From positions 18,412 through 25,350 of the forward strand of contig DEKS01000167.1 in assembly GCA_002354005.1 (NCBI GenBank): 6,939 nt of DNA. Direction: 5' to 3'. Below are positions 1 through 6,220 of the stretch, piece by piece. A model generated the notes under the pieces. The model was not told where the DNA came from and ran no database searches. It saw nothing but the letters and a program-made list of their open reading frames with translations. Both the position numbers and the translations under genes were made by a program. How positions within the stretch are numbered: the first letter of the stretch is position 1; each line of letters begins with the position of its first letter. Source of the stretch: Bacteroidales bacterium UBA2716 (GTDB lineage: Bacteria; Bacteroidota; Bacteroidia; Bacteroidales; UBA932).

Positions 1-669
1 TTCGACACGGAAGTGGCCATCAAGGCCGGCGGGTACGACGGCGACTCCTTTGCGGAGGACATGGACATTATCTGCCGAATGGTGCGGTATATGTGCGATT
101 CGGGGGAGGACTACCAGATTGTACAAATCCCGGAGACCTGCTGCTGGACGGAGGGCCCTTCCTCGGTGAAGGTGCTCATGCGCCAGCGCATCCGCTGGGC
201 CCGCGGCCTGCTGCAAATCTTCACGGTGCACCGGGACATGCTGTGGAACAGGAACTACCGGCAGTTCGGCTTTTTTACCATGCCGTATGTGTTTATCTTC
301 GAGTTCCTTGCACCCATCATCGAGTTTACGGGTTACCTGGTTCTCATTTCCCTTTTCTTCCGGGGAGAGGTGAATACGGTGACCATGCTGGTTGTGTTCT
401 TTGCCATCTATAGCTTTGCTCAGCTGCTCACCATGTGCATCATCAGCATGGACATTTATGTGGGCTCCGGTTTCAAGCGCAAGATTGACTATATCTGGTT
501 TGGTATCGCTTCTATTCTGGAACCCATTCTCTATCACCCCATCCTGGTATTTGCCGCCATCCGTGGCTATATCAAACAGGTGCTGGGCAAGCAGATGGTA
601 TGGGGCAATATGGTGCGCAAGGGCGTGAATCAGCAGGACGCCAAGAAAAAAGGAGGGAAGCATGCGTAG
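1..669 (+). CDS. Processive family-2 glycosyltransferase, C-terminal part (5' end outside window)
   Basis: The reading frame is open from the first base (TTC GAC ACG GAA...) to TAG at 667-669, giving the last 222 residues of a longer protein. The GTG at position 13 is internal to the conserved region and is not a start. Residues 10-20 (GGYDGDSFAED) hold the acceptor-side ED motif, and residues 62-66 (QRIRW) are the QxxRW motif of processive GT2 enzymes such as cellulose, PNAG and hyaluronan synthases. After it come several hydrophobic segments, roughly codons 90-120, 124-150 and 162-186, and a basic cytoplasmic tail ending KKKGGKHA. Family knowledge says such enzymes use a nucleotide sugar in the cytoplasm to extend a glycan that is moved through their own membrane domain. 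The donor-binding D and DxD half is not in the window, so the sugar cannot be guessed. The 3' end overlaps the next gene by 8 bp, placing it in the same operon as an outer-membrane TPR-barrel protein. An undecaprenyl-phosphate glycosyltransferase is a less likely alternative because of the QxxRW motif. Confidence 0.9.
   Translation, partial: FDTEVAIKAGGYDGDSFAEDMDIICRMVRYMCDSGEDYQIVQIPETCCWTEGPSSVKVLMRQRIRWARGLLQIFTVHRDMLWNRNYRQFGFFTMPYVFIFEFLAPIIEFTGYLVLISLFFRGEVNTVTMLVVFFAIYSFAQLLTMCIISMDIYVGSGFKRKIDYIWFGIASILEPILYHPILVFAAIRGYIKQVLGKQMVWGNMVRKGVNQQDAKKKGGKHA
651..656 (+). promoter_or_regulatory. Shine-Dalgarno-like AGGAGG before the TPR-barrel gene
   Basis: AGGAGG lies 5 nt before the ATG at 662, inside the last codons of the glycosyltransferase and preceded by a run of six A. 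It supports the 662 start. It is notable because the other starts in this window (3471, 5639, 6221) have no such site, which is the usual situation in Bacteroidota. It could be incidental, since it encodes the Lys-Lys-Gly-Gly tail of the upstream protein. Confidence 0.5.
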
Positions 670-3496
670 AACCGTTCCCATCCTGTTGGTCCTGTTGCTG
701 TTAGCCTGGGCGGCGCCCGTGACATCGGCGCAGTCGTCGGTGGTGTCCGTGCTCATGGGAAACCGGATGCTCCCCGGCGAGTATGAGGACCAGGTGACGG
801 CCCTTTTCTCCCAGCACCGCTGGGCCAAGGGCAAGGAACTGCTGGACCAGGCGCTGGAACTGTATCCGGACCAGCCCAACCTGCAGTATCTGTGCGGGCG
901 CTACTGGTGGAATGCCAAAAACTACAACAAGGCCCGCTACCATCTGGTAAAGGCCTGCACCTTGCAGTACAACCACACGGAAGCCAAGACGCTCCTGGTG
1001 AACGTGGAGGAAATCACCGGCAACTATTCCAGCGCCATCTGCTATGTGAACGAGCTGCTGGAGGTGAATCCCTACTGGAAAGGCCTGTGGCTCAGAAAAG
1101 TGGACTTGTACAAGAAGCAGGGGAACTTTGACGAAGCCAATGCCATTCTCACGCGTTTGGAGCAGATTTACCCCAACGATGCCTCCATCTCGGCCGACCG
1201 CTACGAAATCCTGGAGACCAACTACCAGCAGGCCCGCCGCGCTGGAGACCTGGCCGCCGCCGAGCAGGCGCTGGAGCAGATGGTGAAGCTGAATCCTTAT
1301 GACCCTGACTATCAGCTGGCCTATACCAACATCCTCATCCAGAACGGTCACCTGAACGACGCCCTGGACAACCTGACGGCGGCGCTCAATTACAATCCCG
1401 GCAACGTGCCCCTTATCCGCAAGACCACGGACATCCTCATGGAAACGGGCCGTAACATGGGTGCGCTGGCGCTGGTACGCGGCCAGATGGCCCAGCATCC
1501 GTCGGCGGAACTGCAGGTGCTCTACAACCGGATCCTGGAAGTATCGGCCCGGATGGAAAACGAGGCCGATGCCTACCACCTTTACACGCGTGTGTATGCG
1601 CAGAACCATAGCATGGAGTCGCTGCAGTACCTGCTGGGTGAATCCATGCGCCGCGGCTATTTTGAAGACGCGCTCCTGTACGTGGAGGAAATGCGCAAGC
1701 GCCAGGGCGGCGACAACCCTCGCCTGGCCATGACCGAATACGAAGTGCTGCAGCGGATGGGACGTGAAGACAGTGCCCGTCAGGTGCTGGAACGCAGTTT
1801 CTCCCGCTTCCCGGACGCCTACGACGTCAACCTGGCCTACTGCCGGATGCTGCTGTCGCAGGCCGCCGCCCTCATGGCCGATGGCGCTTACGGCCAGGCC
1901 GCCGTCCCGCTGGAAACGGTGCGCCGGCGCTGCGTGGAGGAAGAAATGCGTCATTCCGCCATCCGCCGGCTGGCCCAGTGCTACCGCGAAACCGGCGATT
2001 ATGGCAAGGCGGCCGCCTGCCTGAAGGAGCGCATGCACTTTGACCCGGCCGCCCGGGTGTCGCAGGAATATGCCGCCCTGCTGGCCAAAGAAAACAAGCC
2101 GCTGGAGGCGCTGGAGGTTCTTTCCGAGAGCCTGGAAGAGGCCAAGGACAGCGCCTCCCGCAAGTTGCTGGTGGCTGCTTATGAAGAGATCGCCATCCCC
2201 TATATTCGTACGTCCATGGAGCAGGGAGCGCATCCGCGCGCCCTTTCCGTGAGCGAGTCGCTCCTGAAGTGGAGTCCGGCCAATTACTGGGCGCTGCGTT
2301 ATGCCAGTTCGGCGGCCCAGGACCCGGAACCGTATGTGGATCTGGGTATCATGGCCTTTCCCGAAGACCCGTGGTTCCTGCGCCGCAAGGCCATGCTGGT
2401 CTCTGACCACGGGGATCATGAAACGGCCCTGGTCAGCCTGAAAGCCCTGCTGAAGGAATATCCCGGCGACGGGGAACTCAAGAAAAGCACGGCCGCAGTG
2501 GCCGCCCGCCAAGGGGAACGGCTGCGCAAGGAAAAGAAATGGGACGCCGCCGGCGCCGTGCTGGATTCGGCCCTGGTTCTTACGCCCGCCGATGCGGACC
2601 TCCGCTATGCCCGCGGCCTGGTGTACGAGAAACAGCGCCAATGGGATTCCGCCTACGTGTACCAGAGCGCGTATAAGCCCTCGGAGGTGGAGCGGGCGGC
2701 TTATTTGGCCCGGATGCGCGCCTTGAAGAACCGCAGTTACCACAACACGGCCAGTGCGGGCTATGAGTGGTTCCGCCGCACGGACGGCACCTCCCTTACC
2801 GGTATTTTCCGTGCTTCCTACAGGCACAGCTGGGCCAAGGATGCCATAGGCGCGAGCATCGGCTATACCGGGCGCGATGCGTCCTGGGACAGCGAAAGCG
2901 AGACCTACACCTCGGCCGGCGGCAGGGGACTCCAGTTCCGCCTGCAGTACAGCCACAACTTCAACTCCAAACTGAGCCTGTCGGCCGGTGCCGGCTATGC
3001 CACGGCGTATTTTTCCAAATGGAGTGCCGAGGCTGCCGCTACCCTGCATCTGCCCAAGTCCTGGGAACTGGAAGCCGGTGTCCAGTACCGGATGCTGCGG
3101 GACCAGGGCCATCTGGTGGGCGCAACCGTCACTGCCGCCCATTCCCTGGAGCATTTTTACCTGGGCGGTAAAGTGACGCTGGGCAGCATGCACAGCCGTT
3201 TTTACGCCAACGGCCTGCTCAGGGCCCGCTTCTTCCCCTATGCCGGCGGCCGCCATTTCGTGGAGCTCCAGGGGGGAGGCGGTACGGCGCCGGAGCTCGA
3301 CTACATCGACAGTTATTATACGGGCGGCGTGTACAATAAGTTCAATACCTTTGTGGCGCTTTCCGGAAACTGGCTGGCGACAGAAAACCTGGCCTTTTCC
3401 GGCGGACTCACCTGGAATACCCTTTACGGGCAGTACAGCACCCTCCGTTATACCAATATGCTCATTATCCATGTACAAATTACTGTCTCTTTTTAG
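662..3496 (+). CDS. TPR-repeat protein with C-terminal YaiO-family outer-membrane beta-barrel
   Basis: This 944-residue protein starts with a Sec signal peptide: an RR n-region, a Leu-rich core at residues 5-18, and likely cleavage after A23 (VTSA|QS). Residues about 40-685 are helical repeats. Clear TPR-like units include those around 67-105, 121-173, 199-249, 446-463 and 642-673, with the usual pattern of small and aromatic residues and the NP or P turns between units (LEVNPYW, VKLNPYDPD). From about residue 691 (RSYHNTASAGYEWF) the sequence changes to alternating aromatic and polar beta-strands and ends in phenylalanine (QITVSF). This matches the YaiO-type outer-membrane domain of about 250 residues and a BAM recognition signal. 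The architecture parallels PgaA and BcsC, where periplasmic TPRs precede an export porin. Coupling to a GT2 gene suggests a role in exporting or anchoring a polysaccharide; this is inference. The barrel is at the small end for a glycan pore, so a docking role is also possible. The 3' end overlaps the next gene by 26 bp. Confidence 0.88.
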   Translation: MRRTVPILLVLLLLAWAAPVTSAQSSVVSVLMGNRMLPGEYEDQVTALFSQHRWAKGKELLDQALELYPDQPNLQYLCGRYWWNAKNYNKARYHLVKACTLQYNHTEAKTLLVNVEEITGNYSSAICYVNELLEVNPYWKGLWLRKVDLYKKQGNFDEANAILTRLEQIYPNDASISADRYEILETNYQQARRAGDLAAAEQALEQMVKLNPYDPDYQLAYTNILIQNGHLNDALDNLTAALNYNPGNVPLIRKTTDILMETGRNMGALALVRGQMAQHPSAELQVLYNRILEVSARMENEADAYHLYTRVYAQNHSMESLQYLLGESMRRGYFEDALLYVEEMRKRQGGDNPRLAMTEYEVLQRMGREDSARQVLERSFSRFPDAYDVNLAYCRMLLSQAAALMADGAYGQAAVPLETVRRRCVEEEMRHSAIRRLAQCYRETGDYGKAAACLKERMHFDPAARVSQEYAALLAKENKPLEALEVLSESLEEAKDSASRKLLVAAYEEIAIPYIRTSMEQGAHPRALSVSESLLKWSPANYWALRYASSAAQDPEPYVDLGIMAFPEDPWFLRRKAMLVSDHGDHETALVSLKALLKEYPGDGELKKSTAAVAARQGERLRKEKKWDAAGAVLDSALVLTPADADLRYARGLVYEKQRQWDSAYVYQSAYKPSEVERAAYLARMRALKNRSYHNTASAGYEWFRRTDGTSLTGIFRASYRHSWAKDAIGASIGYTGRDASWDSESETYTSAGGRGLQFRLQYSHNFNSKLSLSAGAGYATAYFSKWSAEAAATLHLPKSWELEAGVQYRMLRDQGHLVGATVTAAHSLEHFYLGGKVTLGSMHSRFYANGLLRARFFPYAGGRHFVELQGGGGTAPELDYIDSYYTGGVYNKFNTFVALSGNWLATENLAFSGGLTWNTLYGQYSTLRYTNMLIIHVQITVSF

Positions 3497-5642
3497 CGCA
3501 TTGCTGCTCCTGATAAGCGCCTGCGCTTCTTCCGGCGGGGAGAAGAGCGCCGTGCGCTATTACATCCATCCCGCCGAAGTCCGCCTGGCGGACAGCAAGG
3601 CCGCGGATTATCTGCGGAAGCATCTTCAGGTGCGCGGGAAGGGGCTGCTGGCCGCTGCGCCCGGAGAGGGCGTGGTGGATGTGTCGCTCCATGTAGGTGA
3701 CGATCTGGGAGGAGACTACAAGGTGGAATACACGGAAGGCGGCTATAAACTGGGGGCCCGGGACCAGCGCACCCTCATTTGGCTGGTGTACCAGTTCATC
3801 AAGCACGCAGGCACGGCCAATCCGGCCATTTCCGTGGACGATTTGCCGCCCTGCATCTTCCCGCAAAAGGATACCGTGGCAACCTTCCCCTTCGAATACC
3901 GGGACCTGTACATGCCCAGCAACCAGAATCCGGACATGACCTACTTGCTGGGCCTGCACAACCTGGAAATGGACTGGGGCATCTGGGGCCACCAGATGGC
4001 CCGTGTGCTGGGCTCCAACGGTGACAAGTCCTTCGGCTACCAGAACATGGAGCCGGAACTCTTTGCCCGTACGGCCGGCATGGTCCACAAGGACCAGTTT
4101 TGCTTCTCGTCGGACCGTCTGCTGGAACTCACGGTGCAGTTTATCCTGGACCAGTACGGCGACGGAAGGGAAGTGAGCTGGCCCATTACCATCGGCCCCA
4201 ATGACAACGGAATTGTGTGCGAATGCCGCCGTTGCCAGGCTTTGGGGAACACCCGCACCAACGCGACGCCGGCGGTGGTCGCCTTCATTGAAAAACTGGC
4301 CCGCCGTTTCCCCGGCCATCAGTTCTTCCTGCCGGCTTACTCCACCACGCAGGCTTTTCCGTCGCATCCGCTGCCGGAGAACGTGGGCGTGTTCCTAAGC
4401 GCCATCGACTATCCCCGTACCTGGAACCAGCAGGGGAGCAAGCCTTTCCTGGACAAGCTGGAGCAGTGGAAAAAGTACACCGATACCATATATATATGGG
4501 ACTACGTCTGCAATTTTGACGACTATCTGTCCCCATATCCCATCCTGTATGTGATGCAGCAGCGCTTCCAGGAATACCTGCGCCGGGGCGTGAAGGGCAT
4601 TTTCCTCAATGGCAGCGGCTATTTCTATTCCACCATTCAGGAGTGCTACTCCTTTGTGCTGGCCGACCTGATGGCCAACCCGTACGCGGATGTGGACAGG
4701 CTGGTGCAGGAATATTTTTCCGATGCCATGCCGCATGTGGGCGCTTTCTTTGCCAAGGTGGTCTTGTCCATGGAGAAGCACGCCGCCCGTTCCGGCAAGG
4801 AACTGCCGTTGTACGGTGGCATGGACGAGGCCCTGCAGAGCTATCTGTTCGAGAAGGAATTCCGTGAGTATTACGCTTATTTCCAGGGACTTGCAGGCAT
4901 GAACATGACCCATCGCGAGCGGGTTATTTTTGACAAGACCCGTCAGGCGGTGTCGTTCTCGCTCCTGGAAATGGTCCGCCTGCACGGACTGGATCCCAAG
5001 GGTGGTTATCTGAACGGAGAAGGGAATGTGAAGGCCGACGTGTTGCAAGCTCTGGAAGACTTGAAAATGATTACCCCGGAGGAAGACATTTACCTGCTCA
5101 CCAATAACGAAAACGCCTCCATGGACCACATGGACCGGGTAAACGAGAGCGGTGTGTACCTGGCCGATTATGAGAACGAGGCGGAAATCTGGCTGTCCAA
5201 CAAATGGTGGGAGGGTGACATCCTGCTCGGGAAGCCGCTCACGGTGCATACGCAGGGGCGTACGGAAACGGCTCACGTGCTCACGGACGGGGTGATAGGC
5301 ATTTCCCAGAACTACCACTGGGGCTGGCTCATCTACCCGCAGGAGGACCTGGTGATTGAACTGCCCCCGGAAGACCTGAACCAGGCCCACGGCATTTCCA
5401 TTGCCTTCCTCAACTGCGAGCGGCACCGGATGACCCCGCCCAAGTCCGTGCAGTTATGGGCCGACGGCGTCCTCATCTCCGACATCCACCGGGAGGGCCT
5501 GGCCGATGGCTACGACGAGGGAGAAAAGGTCATTTTCCGGGGCAGCGTGTCCGTTCCTTCCTATGCCCGGCAGGTGGAAGTTCGTTTTGAACCGTCCCGC
5601 TCGGCCCTGCTGGCCCTGGACGAAATTTTTATGCGCAAATGA
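3471..5642 (+). CDS. DUF4838 glycoside-hydrolase-like lipoprotein
   Basis: The product has 723 residues. The start at 3471 is chosen because it gives a lipoprotein signal (MYKLLSLF, Leu-rich core, lipobox LISAC with lipidated C18). The frame is open further upstream, but that part only shadows the preceding gene. Residues 20-135 resemble the alpha/beta N-terminal domain seen before GH20/GH67-like barrels, including RTLIWLVYQFIKHAG at 100-114 (family pattern RGTLYAVYEFLE). The DUF4838 core follows: FEYRDLY at 141-147, GPNDNG at 242-247 leading into C250-x-C252-x2-C255, and IYIWDY at 340-345. Residues about 560-723 look like a galactose-binding-type beta-sandwich (LTDGV at 604-608, aromatic-rich strands). 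DUF4838 proteins are predicted carbohydrate-active, but I know of no activity I can assign here. No acidic cluster follows C18 (ASSGGEK), which argues against the Bacteroidota surface-export signal and for a periplasmic location. Overlaps of 26 bp upstream and 4 bp downstream place it in the operon. A role in trimming or modifying the polysaccharide made by the neighbouring synthase is inference. Confidence 0.85.
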   Translation: MYKLLSLFSALLLLISACASSGGEKSAVRYYIHPAEVRLADSKAADYLRKHLQVRGKGLLAAAPGEGVVDVSLHVGDDLGGDYKVEYTEGGYKLGARDQRTLIWLVYQFIKHAGTANPAISVDDLPPCIFPQKDTVATFPFEYRDLYMPSNQNPDMTYLLGLHNLEMDWGIWGHQMARVLGSNGDKSFGYQNMEPELFARTAGMVHKDQFCFSSDRLLELTVQFILDQYGDGREVSWPITIGPNDNGIVCECRRCQALGNTRTNATPAVVAFIEKLARRFPGHQFFLPAYSTTQAFPSHPLPENVGVFLSAIDYPRTWNQQGSKPFLDKLEQWKKYTDTIYIWDYVCNFDDYLSPYPILYVMQQRFQEYLRRGVKGIFLNGSGYFYSTIQECYSFVLADLMANPYADVDRLVQEYFSDAMPHVGAFFAKVVLSMEKHAARSGKELPLYGGMDEALQSYLFEKEFREYYAYFQGLAGMNMTHRERVIFDKTRQAVSFSLLEMVRLHGLDPKGGYLNGEGNVKADVLQALEDLKMITPEEDIYLLTNNENASMDHMDRVNESGVYLADYENEAEIWLSNKWWEGDILLGKPLTVHTQGRTETAHVLTDGVIGISQNYHWGWLIYPQEDLVIELPPEDLNQAHGISIAFLNCERHRMTPPKSVQLWADGVLISDIHREGLADGYDEGEKVIFRGSVSVPSYARQVEVRFEPSRSALLALDEIFMRK

Positions 5643-6151
5643 GGACCGTAAAACTTCTATCGACCCTGTGTGTGCTGCTGGCCCTGGCCGCCTGCAAGCA
5701 GCAGGTGGAGTATACCACCATGGACATCCAGGACCCGGTGCGCCACTATTATCCCATCCAGCAGGGACAGGAACTGCTGGTGGCGGTGCGCCTGACCAAC
5801 AGCGGAAAAGTCCCGTTGATTATCAAGGATGTACAGCCCTCCTGCGGCTGCATTGTCATGGATGGCAGCAAAACGCTCATGGTGCCGCCGAACCGTTTTG
5901 TCTATGTCACGCTCCGCTACGACAGCCGGAAAAACGTGGGCAAGGTGGACCATGCCATCCGTTTCTGGGGCAATATTGCACCTGACGGAATGGCGGAAAT
6001 GCGCTTCGACGTGAACGTGGTGCCGGAGGCGGGCGTGCACAGGGATTACGAGCAACTGGTGAGCCAGGACCGCTCCCTGGGCACGGCGCTCAAGGATTTG
6101 GTGCGCGGAGGCTCAACTGACACGGGCATGGGCTATTATGTGGACCAGTAG
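5639..6151 (+). CDS. DUF1573 lipoprotein
   Basis: This 170-residue protein begins with a lipoprotein signal: MRTVKLL, a hydrophobic core, and lipobox LAAC with lipidated C19. Residues about 35-125 form a single DUF1573 domain, an Ig-like beta-sandwich. Its hallmark is the strand and turn LTNSGKVPLIIKDVQPSCGC, where the CGC cysteines are C69 and C71, followed by VPPNRFVYVTLRYDS. The remaining 45 or so residues are polar and lack a recognisable domain. DUF1573 proteins are abundant in Bacteroidota and mostly uncharacterised; they are thought to be binding or structural modules rather than enzymes. The start codon overlaps the stop of the preceding gene as ATGA, so translation is probably coupled. 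The residues after C19 (KQQVEY) lack the acidic cluster linked to surface export, so a periplasmic position is more likely. It is the last gene of the operon. Confidence 0.88.
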   Translation: MRTVKLLSTLCVLLALAACKQQVEYTTMDIQDPVRHYYPIQQGQELLVAVRLTNSGKVPLIIKDVQPSCGCIVMDGSKTLMVPPNRFVYVTLRYDSRKNVGKVDHAIRFWGNIAPDGMAEMRFDVNVVPEAGVHRDYEQLVSQDRSLGTALKDLVRGGSTDTGMGYYVDQ

Positions 6152-6164
6152 TCCGGGTATAAAA

Positions 6165-6196
6165 TTTGTAATATCGGCTCAAGATAGTTATCTTTG
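6165..6196 (+). promoter_or_regulatory. Bacteroidota-type promoter for secA
   Basis: TTTG at 6165-6168 (-33 box) and TATCTTTG at 6189-6196 (-7 box, consensus TAnnTTTG) are separated by exactly 20 nt, within the 19-21 nt spacing known for the primary sigma factor of Bacteroides. Transcription would begin near 6201-6205, leaving a leader of about 16-20 nt before the secA ATG. The 69-bp gap at 6152-6220 is AT-rich in contrast to the GC-rich genes on both sides. I see no stem-loop terminator for the upstream operon in it. Confidence 0.78.
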
Positions 6197-6210
6197 TAAG
6201 ATTTAAGATT
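6181..6210 (+). repeat. Clustered AAGAT direct and inverted repeats around the -7 box
   Basis: AAGATA (6181-6186) and TATCTT (6189-6194) form an inverted repeat with a 2-nt gap. ATCTT (6190-6194) and AAGAT (6198-6202) form another with a 3-nt gap. TAAGATT is repeated in tandem at 6197-6203 and 6204-6210. These units overlap the -7 box and the predicted transcription start of secA. They could be an operator or simply chance in AT-rich DNA. The arms are short, so the hairpins would be weak. Confidence 0.35.
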
Positions 6211-6220
6211 ACATGACAAA

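Noticed and set aside
13..15. GTG at position 13 as a start codon for the glycosyltransferase
   Set aside because: The frame is open to the window edge, and the conserved GT2 region around the ED motif continues on both sides of it. It is an internal valine codon.
643..657. A-run followed by GG as a programmed frameshift site fusing the glycosyltransferase to the next protein
   Set aside because: The run is not in the A_AAA_AAG phase needed for -1 slippage. The downstream protein begins with its own signal peptide, so a fusion makes no sense.
3240..3470. In-frame N-terminal extension of the DUF4838 gene back to 3240
   Set aside because: These 77 codons only shadow the barrel-coding region. 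The lipoprotein signal peptide beginning at 3471 would otherwise be buried inside the protein.
701..3478. A 925-codon open frame on the minus strand, almost fully antisense to the TPR-barrel gene
   Set aside because: The + strand protein has a signal peptide, TPR pattern and beta-barrel, while the antisense product shows no recognisable domain or signal. Long stop-free antisense frames are expected opposite GC-rich genes with this codon use. The same applies to minus-strand frames at 3480-4367, 4395-5426 and 6209-6898.
4486..4499. 14-bp palindrome CCATATATATATGG
   Set aside because: It lies within the DUF4838 gene and encodes the conserved TIYIW strand. AT-rich Ile and Tyr codons explain it, and no promoter or gene boundary is near.
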